Source of the DNA: Chloroflexota bacterium
GTDB taxonomy: Bacteria > Chloroflexota > Anaerolineae > B4-G1
Length of the DNA: 11,417 bases
Direction: 5' to 3'
NCBI GenBank assembly: GCA_030596915.1
Contig: JAUVSX010000048.1
Span: 1-11,417, forward strand
Numbering within the stretch: position 1 is the first letter of the stretch; every line of letters starts with the position of its first letter. Below, piece after piece: positions 6,663 to 11,417 of the stretch. The notes under the pieces are model-generated. The model was not told the DNA's origin, made no database searches, and saw nothing but the letters and a program-made list of their open reading frames with translations. Both the position numbers and the translations under genes were made by a program.

Positions 6663-7337
6663 CTAGAAGGGGTTGCCGGGGATCGGGATGCCCAGGTCGA
6701 TCAAGAAGTCCCAGAATGCCGCGGGCGCATACCAAAGGAATAGGGCGACGGCAAGACAGGCCAGGGTCAGCGCCAGGCACCCGCATCCGATAAACAAGAC
6801 CTGCCTGCGCTTGCTGTCTCCCTCGCCGTCCAGATCTTCCTCAGTCGCGTAGACGTCTGCCACCGGAACATCGGCCGCCCGGTAGTCTGCCTCGGGCGGT
6901 TGGCTTGCCGCCACCGGTCCGGGCTCGTAGGGTGGAGGCTCGAATGGCTGAGGCCCTGGAACGGGCGGCCCATAGGCGGGCGCGCCCGCCGGTGCCGACG
7001 CCGGCGGTGCGCCCAGGTCCTCCGTCGGGACGGCGCCCGCGCTGTAGAAGGTCAGTGTCACAGCCTCTCCCAGGCTGATAACGTCGCCGGGAGTGAGCGC
7101 TCGGGGGCCTGTCAGCAGCATGCCGTTGACGTAGGTGCCGTTCGTGCTCCCCAGATCCTCGACCACAGTCGCGTTCCCTTGCTGTGTGATGCGCGCGTGT
7201 TGCCGTGAGACCTGAGGCTCGTTGATCGCGATAGCGTTGCTCGGGTCGCGTCCTAGCGTCAAGGTGTCACGATCGAGTGCGAAGGCTTGCCCCGGTTGGG
7301 GGCCCTGGCTCATCACCAATTGGAGACCACCGATCAT
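6663..7337 (-). CDS. FHA-domain membrane-anchored protein
   Basis: A 224-aa protein with three parts. An N-terminal forkhead-associated domain (about residues 22-98) binds phosphothreonine peptides. It retains the key residues: R30 in LGRDPSNAI, S44 and H47 in VSRQHARI, and N66 in STNGTYVNG. Residues 101-177 are a proline- and alanine-rich, low-complexity linker ending in KRR. Residues about 179-203 form one transmembrane helix with a GCGC motif, followed by a short tail rich in W, P and aromatic residues. The positive-inside KRR places the FHA domain in the cytosol. ATG at 7337 has an excellent AGGAGG 7 nt upstream. Such proteins usually dock Ser/Thr-kinase-phosphorylated partners at the membrane in cell-wall or secretion control, but no kinase or phosphatase gene is visible nearby, so the partner is unknown. 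It is single-gene, with its own promoter and a long structured leader. Confidence 0.88.
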   Translation of the reverse strand: MIGGLQLVMSQGPQPGQAFALDRDTLTLGRDPSNAIAINEPQVSRQHARITQQGNATVVEDLGSTNGTYVNGMLLTGPRALTPGDVISLGEAVTLTFYSAGAVPTEDLGAPPASAPAGAPAYGPPVPGPQPFEPPPYEPGPVAASQPPEADYRAADVPVADVYATEEDLDGEGDSKRRQVLFIGCGCLALTLACLAVALFLWYAPAAFWDFLIDLGIPIPGNPF

Positions 7338-7536
7338 CGCTATCCTCCTGGGCGTGTTTCAGTTCTTGGGGTGATCCTCCGACGCTCCACCTGGAGGACT
7401 GTCCCGACAGCGTGCGCCTTCAGGCCCTGGTCGACGCAAGGTCACCACGTGGCGGAGGATCAGCGGGTCCCACTGGGCATTGGCCCCAGGACTGAAATGC
7501 ACCCATCCTCCTCCTCGGCCCTGCACTCGCAGTCGC
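7338..7536 (-). ncRNA. Long structured 5' leader of the FHA gene
   Basis: Between the predicted start of transcription (about 7536) and the ATG lie about 200 nt with strong self-complementarity. Outer arms TTTCAGTTCTTGGGG (7357-7371) and CCCCAGGACTGAAA (7484-7497) pair with one small bulge. Immediately inside, TGATCCTCCG (7372-7381) and CGGAGGATCA (7453-7462) pair perfectly over 10 bp. Smaller hairpins lie within, for example CTGTC/GACAG (7390-7401) and CTCC/GGAG (7385-7396), which overlap and compete. The outer stem ends 7 nt from the SD. The segment GATCCTCC on the RNA is complementary to GGAGGATC and could also pair with the SD region GGAGGAT, hinting at translational control. I recognise no known riboswitch class. 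Confidence 0.5.
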
Positions 7537-7542
7537 ATCGTC

Positions 7543-7571
7543 AGTATATGATCATCCACACGGGTTGTCAA
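7543..7571 (-). promoter_or_regulatory. Near-consensus promoter of the FHA gene
   Basis: On the minus strand TTGACA (7566-7571), 17 bp, TATACT (7543-7548) is nearly ideal. The palindrome ATGATCAT (7548-7555) abuts the -10 box and could be an operator. The -35 hexamer overlaps that of the divergent promoter. Confidence 0.65.
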
Positions 7572-7592
7572 GCCTGCCGCTTATGATACACT
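7565..7592 (+). promoter_or_regulatory. Promoter of the dipeptidase-trmD unit
   Basis: On the plus strand TTGTCA (7565-7570), 16 bp, TACACT (7587-7592) predicts a start near 7599 and a leader of about 31 nt. Its -35 box overlaps the minus-strand TTGACA of the FHA promoter by five bases, so RNA polymerase should occupy only one at a time. Confidence 0.45.
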
Positions 7593-7629
7593 ACCGACAG
7601 TCATCTTCGGCGTGCGGAGGAGGGGAGAC

Positions 7630-8688
7630 TTGCGCATTGTTGATGCACATGAGGACGTCGCATGGAATGCGGTCGTTCTGGGCCGCGACGTCAGTCGCAG
7701 TGCGCTGGAGACTCGGCGCCTCGAAGAGAACTCCGACGTACCCCAACGCAATGGCCGCTGTATGGTCGGCCTGCCCGAGTGGCTCAGCGGCGGTATCATG
7801 CTGGTCTGTGCCTCCGTCTTCGTCCGCCCCCCCCGTCGCCCGACACCGGACTCGTTTGATGCGACTGAGTTCGACCAGATGCATCGTTTGGCGCAGGCGC
7901 AGCTTGATTACTACCACCAGTTGGCCGAGCGCTCCGAGCAAGTTGCGCTGGTAGGAGACCGGGCTGGCCTCGATGACGTTCTGCGCACGTGGGACGGGGA
8001 GAAGCCTCAGGTCGGCATCATACCATCGATGGAGGGGGCCGACCCGGTCTACGATGCCACGGAGATCGAAGCGTGGTTCGATCGCGGCATCAGGATGGCG
8101 AGCCTCTCGTGGCGCGCGGGATCTCGTTATGCAGGGGGCGATGCGGTTGGTGGCCCGCTCACCGAGGATGGTCGGGATCTCCTGGCTGTGATGGCTGAGC
8201 TAGGGCTCATCCTGGACGTCAGCCATCTGGCGGAGGAGGCTTTCTTCGAGGCAGTGGATCGCTTCGAGGGCTACGTGGTCGCGACCCATGCTAACCCCCG
8301 GGCCCGTGTGCCCGGCCGTCGGCAGCTCTCTGACAAGATGATCCGTCTGATCGTCGATCGGGAGGGCGTGATCGGGATTGTGCCCTACAATCGATTCCTG
8401 AAGCGGGGCTGGTCAAGGGGAGATCCCAAGGACGTGGTGAGGGCCGCCGACGTGGCTGCCGCGATAGACCATGTCTGCCAGGTCGCGGGACACGCGGAGG
8501 GTGTGGGGCTGGGTTCCGATTTCGACGGTGGGTTTGGCAGCGAGAGCACGCCGGCCGAGTTCGACACTGTCGCAGATCTTGGGTGCGTCGGCGCGGCGCT
8601 GGGCGAGATGGGATACGGCGATGGCGACATCGCCGCCGTCCTGTGCGACAACTGGCTGCGCGTGCTGCGCGCCGGACTGCCGGAGTAG
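7630..8688 (+). CDS. Membrane dipeptidase, peptidase family M19 (renal dipeptidase-like)
   Basis: Zinc-dependent amidohydrolase-fold dipeptidase of family M19, 352 aa. TTG at 7630 is chosen over the upstream GTG at 7612 because AGGAGG (7618-7623) sits 6 nt before it and because the product then begins LRIVDAHEDVAWN, the usual M19 N-terminus. Metal ligands are all visible: H7 and D9 (HED), E135 in SMEGAD, H199 in DVSHL, and H220 in ATHANPR; D297 in GSDFDGG completes the set. No signal peptide is present, so it is probably cytosolic in spite of the family name. The family hydrolyses a broad set of L-L and L-D dipeptides. Here it might recycle cell-wall or imported peptides, in keeping with the peptide transporter gene at 10611, although that lies in a different unit. 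trmD starts 3 nt after its stop codon. Confidence 0.92.
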   Translation: MRIVDAHEDVAWNAVVLGRDVSRSALETRRLEENSDVPQRNGRCMVGLPEWLSGGIMLVCASVFVRPPRRPTPDSFDATEFDQMHRLAQAQLDYYHQLAERSEQVALVGDRAGLDDVLRTWDGEKPQVGIIPSMEGADPVYDATEIEAWFDRGIRMASLSWRAGSRYAGGDAVGGPLTEDGRDLLAVMAELGLILDVSHLAEEAFFEAVDRFEGYVVATHANPRARVPGRRQLSDKMIRLIVDREGVIGIVPYNRFLKRGWSRGDPKDVVRAADVAAAIDHVCQVAGHAEGVGLGSDFDGGFGSESTPAEFDTVADLGCVGAALGEMGYGDGDIAAVLCDNWLRVLRAGLPE

Positions 8689-8691
8689 CAG

Positions 8692-9426
8692 GTGCACTTC
8701 GATATCCTGACTCTGTTCCCGCAAATGCTCGCCGGTCCGCTGGAGGCGAGCATACTCAGCCGGGCTCAGCAGAAGGGGCTCGTCTCTGTGGCGCTGCACG
8801 ACATCCGCGACTACGCGACCGGCAGGCACCACGTCACGGACGATGCGCCCTACGGTGGCGGGGGTGGGATGATTATGAAGCCTGAGCCCATCTTCGCCGC
8901 GGTCGAGCATGTGGTGGCGGGCGCGCAGGGCGTACCCGTGGTGCTCTTGAGCCCTCAAGGCCGCCTGTTCACCCAGGCAATAGCTGCGGAACTGACGAAG
9001 CACGCGGGTCTGGTGCTGGTGTGCGGGCGGTACGAGGGAGTGGACGAGCGCGTGCGGCAGCATCTGGCGACAGACGAGATCTCAGTTGGGGACTACGTCC
9101 TCACTGGCGGCGAGCTCGCGGCACTCGTCATCGTCGATGCCGTGACGCGACTTCTGCCGGGTGTGTTGGGAGACCCGGGGGCTGTCTGCGACGACTCTCA
9201 CGCGAATGGACTGCTCGAAGGCCCCCACTACACTCGTCCTGCCACATTCCGGGGGTGGGACGTGCCGGAGGTACTGCGCTCTGGGGATCACGGAGCCGTG
9301 GCGCGCTGGCGTCGGGAGCAGGCCTTACGGCGCACCTTCGATCGTCGGTCCGACTTGCTGGCCGTGGCCGATCTGACCCTTGCCGACCGGGAGTTCTTGG
9401 CGCGGCTGGCGGAGGAGGCGGGATAG
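8692..9426 (+). CDS. trmD: tRNA (guanine(37)-N1)-methyltransferase
   Basis: SPOUT-class methyltransferase that puts m1G at position 37, next to the anticodon, using S-adenosylmethionine, and so prevents +1 frameshifting. GTG 8692 begins the typical MHFDILTLFP. GGAG of the preceding gene's last codons serves as SD, so translation is probably coupled to the dipeptidase. At 244 aa the length is normal. Visible motifs include APYGGGGGMIMKPEP (about 53-67), LLSPQGRLFTQ, and the trefoil-knot cofactor segments CGRYEGVDERV and EISVGDYVLTGGELAALV. They also include DSHANGLLEGPHYTRP, with the aspartate that acts as general base in characterised TrmD. Everything expected is present. The context is unusual: trmD is normally in rpsP-rimM-trmD-rplS, and none of those genes is adjacent here. 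Confidence 0.96.
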   Translation: MHFDILTLFPQMLAGPLEASILSRAQQKGLVSVALHDIRDYATGRHHVTDDAPYGGGGGMIMKPEPIFAAVEHVVAGAQGVPVVLLSPQGRLFTQAIAAELTKHAGLVLVCGRYEGVDERVRQHLATDEISVGDYVLTGGELAALVIVDAVTRLLPGVLGDPGAVCDDSHANGLLEGPHYTRPATFRGWDVPEVLRSGDHGAVARWRREQALRRTFDRRSDLLAVADLTLADREFLARLAEEAG

Positions 9427-9470
9427 GGCGTGTGAGCGTTCGGGGACGGGTCCCACTGGCCGAGGTTGGG

Positions 9471-9502
9471 GCGCCGGGGCACAAGGATCGCAGGCCCGGC
9501 GC
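9471..9502 (+). terminator. Strong GC hairpin downstream of trmD
   Basis: Perfect 8-bp arms GCGCCGGG (9471-9478) and CCCGGCGC (9495-9502) with a 16-nt loop lie 45 bp past the trmD stop. No T-run follows, so it may be a Rho-assisted terminator or an attenuator before the sigma gene. In the same gap, TTGAAC (9518-9523) and TATATC (9543-9548) are 19 bp apart and form a weak candidate promoter for the sigma gene. Confidence 0.4.
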
Positions 9503-9557
9503 GTGACTGACCGTTGGTTGAACCTGAGAGCACGGTTGTAGGTATATCAATACTGGG

Positions 9558-10160
9558 ATGGAGCAATCTAGTTCAATACGTACGGACGCGTGGCTCGTCT
9601 CTCGGGTTCGAGACGGTGATCTCGATGCCCTCGGTGAGCTGTATGAGAGACACAAGGCGCTCGTCTATCGGACCGCCCTGGCCATAATCCACGACGAGGA
9701 AGCTGCAGATGACGTCTTGCAGGACGTCTTTCTGCGTATTTACACATACGCCCACCGCATTGATACGACGCTTCCTCTTGAGCCATGGTTGTATCGCGTC
9801 ACGGTCAACCAGGCCTATAGCTGGATCACTCACGCCAAGCGGTGGGTCCGCACCATCCAGGCGGTGTTGGGACGCTGGCTGTCCGCACCTGAGTGGCAGG
9901 TGGGCCCCGAGAAGCTGACGGAAGGGCGTGAGAAGTGGCAACATCTGCAAAACGCGATCGATGCGCTGCCTCCCAGTCACCGATCTGTTGTCGTGCTTCA
10001 CTACTTGGAGGGCCTGGGTCTGGAGGATATTGCCGCGGTGCTGGAAATACCGGAAGGAACCGTCAAGTCTCGCCTGTACTATGCACGGAAGAAGCTGAGG
10101 AAAGCGGTACTGGAGCACGAGCGCAGGCTGGTGCCTGAGGTGGTGTATGACTTCACGTAG
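9558..10160 (+). CDS. ECF-type RNA polymerase sigma factor (RpoE-like)
   Basis: A 200-aa sigma70-family protein with only regions 2 and 4, as in extracytoplasmic-function sigma factors. Region 2 (about 27-93) includes LGELYERHKALVYRTAL, the DVLQDVFLRIY core-binding helix and PWLYRVTVNQAYSWI. A linker of about 35 residues follows. Region 4 (about 128-184) has IDALPPSHRSVVVLHYLEGL and the recognition helix in IPEGTVKSRLYYARKKLR. It directs core polymerase to a dedicated promoter set; the targets cannot be read from this window. The ATG at 9558 has only a poor GGG-type SD. If the candidate -10 at 9543-9548 is real, the mRNA would be nearly leaderless. The last 14 nt overlap a small gene, the usual position for a sigma regulator. 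Confidence 0.93.
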   Translation: MEQSSSIRTDAWLVSRVRDGDLDALGELYERHKALVYRTALAIIHDEEAADDVLQDVFLRIYTYAHRIDTTLPLEPWLYRVTVNQAYSWITHAKRWVRTIQAVLGRWLSAPEWQVGPEKLTEGREKWQHLQNAIDALPPSHRSVVVLHYLEGLGLEDIAAVLEIPEGTVKSRLYYARKKLRKAVLEHERRLVPEVVYDFT

Positions 10161-10482
10161 TGGTCGGTGGTTGAGGGATTCAGATGATCAGCTTGACGTT
10201 CTGATCCGCTGCGCTGTACGCGAGCGAGCGGCCGGGGCCGCACCGTCGCGCGGCGCTTGGGAGCGGATCCTCTGCACCATCGCGCGGTCCGGCGGCTTCT
10301 GGCAGGTGTGGAGCCGGCTCGGAACGCGGGTTGAGGCGATCGGCATGTACTTGGCTGGAGAGGATAGCGGGCTGCCGGGGCTCTGTGATCCGGTGTGGTA
10401 CCTGGGAGACGGTGCGCCGCGGGCGAATGACCTGCACTGGACGCGGCTGAACCGGCATCAGGTTATCCGCTTGGTGGCATAA
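10147..10482 (+). CDS. Small soluble protein overlapping the ECF sigma gene, unknown function
   Basis: A 111-aa protein whose ATG lies inside the final codons of the sigma factor gene (14-nt overlap), with GAGGTGG just upstream as SD, so the two are almost certainly co-translated. Residues 13-47 are predicted helical and carry RERAAGAAPSRGAWERI. This resembles a motif I associate with small proteins following ECF sigma genes in Anaerolineae. The C-terminal part is rich in Trp, Leu and Arg, without repeats. There is no transmembrane helix, no zinc motif (HxxxCxxC) of ZAS anti-sigma factors, and no signal peptide. The position suggests a sigma partner (anti-sigma factor or co-regulator), but the sequence gives no direct support for that role. 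Its codon usage looks like that of its neighbours. Confidence 0.65.
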   Translation: MTSRSGRWLRDSDDQLDVLIRCAVRERAAGAAPSRGAWERILCTIARSGGFWQVWSRLGTRVEAIGMYLAGEDSGLPGLCDPVWYLGDGAPRANDLHWTRLNRHQVIRLVA

Positions 10483-10520
10483 GTGGCGGTATGAGGCCGC
10501 TCGAACCGGGGGAACAGTGT

Positions 10521-10549
10521 TTGCGCTCCCGCGGGACTCAGGTTATAAT
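10521..10549 (+). promoter_or_regulatory. Promoter of the peptide ABC transporter unit
   Basis: TTGCGC (10521-10526), 17 bp and a perfect TATAAT (10544-10549) predict a start near 10556. This begins a new transcription unit after the sigma-partner gene. Confidence 0.55.
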
Positions 10550-10567
10550 CTGCCGTCTCTTGGCAGA
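10549..10567 (+). repeat. Inverted repeat over the transporter transcription start
   Basis: TCTGCC (10549-10554) and GGCAGA (10562-10567) form a perfect 6-bp inverted repeat with a 7-nt spacer. It begins at the last base of the -10 box and spans the predicted start site. The placement suits a repressor operator; a 5' mRNA hairpin is the alternative. Confidence 0.35.
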
Positions 10568-10610
10568 CTAGACAGCGATCCCATCCGTTCCTGAGGAGCG
10601 AGAGAGCTAT

Positions 10611-11417
10611 ATGGCCGTCAACGCAGGAACCCTTGCCCCTGAGCACATTCTTGACATAAGAGACTTGACCACGCGCTTCTACACTGAAGACGGCGTGGTC
10701 TTCGCCGTGAATGGGGTGTCCTACTCGCTTGACGAGGGCGATACGCTGGGCGTGGTTGGTGAGAGCGGGTGCGGCAAGAGCGTGCACGCCCTCTCTATTA
10801 TGCGCCTGATCCCCATTCCGCCGGGCAAGATTGAGAAGGGGGAGGTCATCTTCCGAGGGCGTGACCTCTTGAAGGTGAGTGACGAAGAGATGCGCCGTGT
10901 GCGTGGGGCGCAGATCGCGATGATCTTCCAGGACCCGATGACTTCGCTGAACCCAGTGTTGACGGTGGGCTTCCAGGTCATGGAGGCCCTCAAGTTGCAT
11001 CAAGGCATGAGTGACCGGGAAGCTCGGGCTCGGGCATCTCAACTGCTGTTTATGGTCGGCATCCCGGAGGCGGACCAGCGGCTGGATGACTATCCGCACC
11101 AGTTCTCTGGGGGCATGCGCCAGAGGGCAATGATCGCGATGGCGCTCTCATGCAGCCCGATGATCCTGATCGCCGACGAGCCGACGACATCGTTGGACGT
11201 GACGATTCAGGCGCAGATTATTGACCGGGTGAAGCGTTTGCAGGACCAGATCGGGATGACGGTGATCTGGATCACCCACGACCTGGGTGTGATCGCCGGA
11301 CTGGCCCAACGGGTCAACGTGATGTACGCGGGGAGCATTATCGAGTCGGGGCCTGTGAAGGACATCTATGGGACCCCGCACCACCCCTACACGGTTGGGC
11401 TACTCGGTTCCTTGCCG
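10611..11417 (+). CDS. Peptide/nickel-type ABC transporter ATP-binding protein, OppD/DppD-like (partial)
   Basis: Cytoplasmic ATPase of an oligopeptide/dipeptide ABC importer. 269 codons are visible, with the C-terminus beyond the right edge. ATG 10611 lies downstream of GAGGAG (10593-10598) and AGAGAG. Motifs occur in order: Walker A GESGCGKS (50-57), Q-loop Q107 in IFQDPMTSLNP, ABC signature FSGGMRQR (165-172), Walker B MILIADEP (184-191), D-loop SLD and switch H223 in ITHDLGV. HPYTVGLLGSLP (258-269) starts the OppD/F-type C-terminal extension, which in OppD/DppD holds a cysteine-rich Fe-S region further on. The FQDPMTSLNP and TIQAQI phrases are typical of the D rather than the F subunit. 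Partner genes (OppF, permeases, binding protein) are not in the window and may follow to the right. The substrate cannot be told from the ATPase; peptide is the family default. Confidence 0.94.
   Translation, partial: MAVNAGTLAPEHILDIRDLTTRFYTEDGVVFAVNGVSYSLDEGDTLGVVGESGCGKSVHALSIMRLIPIPPGKIEKGEVIFRGRDLLKVSDEEMRRVRGAQIAMIFQDPMTSLNPVLTVGFQVMEALKLHQGMSDREARARASQLLFMVGIPEADQRLDDYPHQFSGGMRQRAMIAMALSCSPMILIADEPTTSLDVTIQAQIIDRVKRLQDQIGMTVIWITHDLGVIAGLAQRVNVMYAGSIIESGPVKDIYGTPHHPYTVGLLGSLP

Noticed and set aside
7455..7485. T-box-like TGGGACC on the minus strand in the FHA leader
   Set aside because: Only a short fragment matches. No stem I or specifier loop is evident, and the downstream gene has no link to aminoacylation or amino acid supply.
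9447..9459. 13-base sequence CGGGTCCCACTGG repeated at 7464-7476
   Set aside because: One shared 13-mer is expected by chance in an 11-kb GC-rich window, and the flanks do not match.

Overview
The window is GC-rich, compactly coded bacterial DNA. It looks chromosomal, and I see no mobile element, CRISPR array or tRNA/rRNA gene. The best guess is a member of the Chloroflexota (Anaerolineae-like). This rests on the style of the secreted L,D-transpeptidase N-terminus, the cytosolic FHA-linker-TM protein, the ECF sigma factor with an overlapping small partner, and the many GTG/TTG starts. This taxonomic call is inference from remembered family resemblance, not from a search.

Layout, left to right. 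(1) 1-677, minus: N-terminal part of a secreted protein, probably an L,D-transpeptidase, running off the left edge. (2) 857-3684, minus: a three-gene unit in the order HAD phosphatase, YprB/MrfB-type DEDDh exonuclease, Fpg/MutM glycosylase. A good sigma70-type promoter precedes it, and the exonuclease stop lies 1 nt from the fpg start. (3) 3685-4044: a divergent regulatory region with nested inverted repeats. (4) 4045-6579, plus: an MrfA/YprA-type superfamily 2 helicase with an HNH nuclease domain inserted just before its C-terminal zinc-binding (MZB/DUF1998) domain. (5) 6663-7337, minus: an FHA-domain membrane protein with a roughly 200-nt, strongly self-complementary leader. Its promoter shares its -35 box with the divergent promoter of the next unit. 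(6) 7630-9426, plus: M19 dipeptidase followed after 3 nt by trmD. (7) 9558-10482, plus: ECF sigma factor overlapping a small soluble protein of unknown function. (8) 10611 to the right edge, plus: OppD/DppD-type peptide ABC transporter ATPase, truncated by the window.

The most interesting part is 857-6579. In Bacillus subtilis the helicase MrfA (YprA) and exonuclease MrfB (YprB) act together in repair of mitomycin C damage. Here both homologues sit back to back. The helicase has gained an HNH nuclease module, and the exonuclease appears translationally coupled to a base-excision glycosylase whose lesion-void-filling residues are atypical. A reasonable inference is a self-contained bulky-adduct or crosslink repair island in which unwinding, incision, resection and base removal are encoded together. 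Nothing in the sequence proves the damage type.

Several starts differ from the longest open frame. Promoter elements and Shine-Dalgarno (SD) sequences support GTG at 3684 (HAD), TTG at 4045 (helicase), TTG at 7630 (dipeptidase) and GTG at 8692 (trmD).
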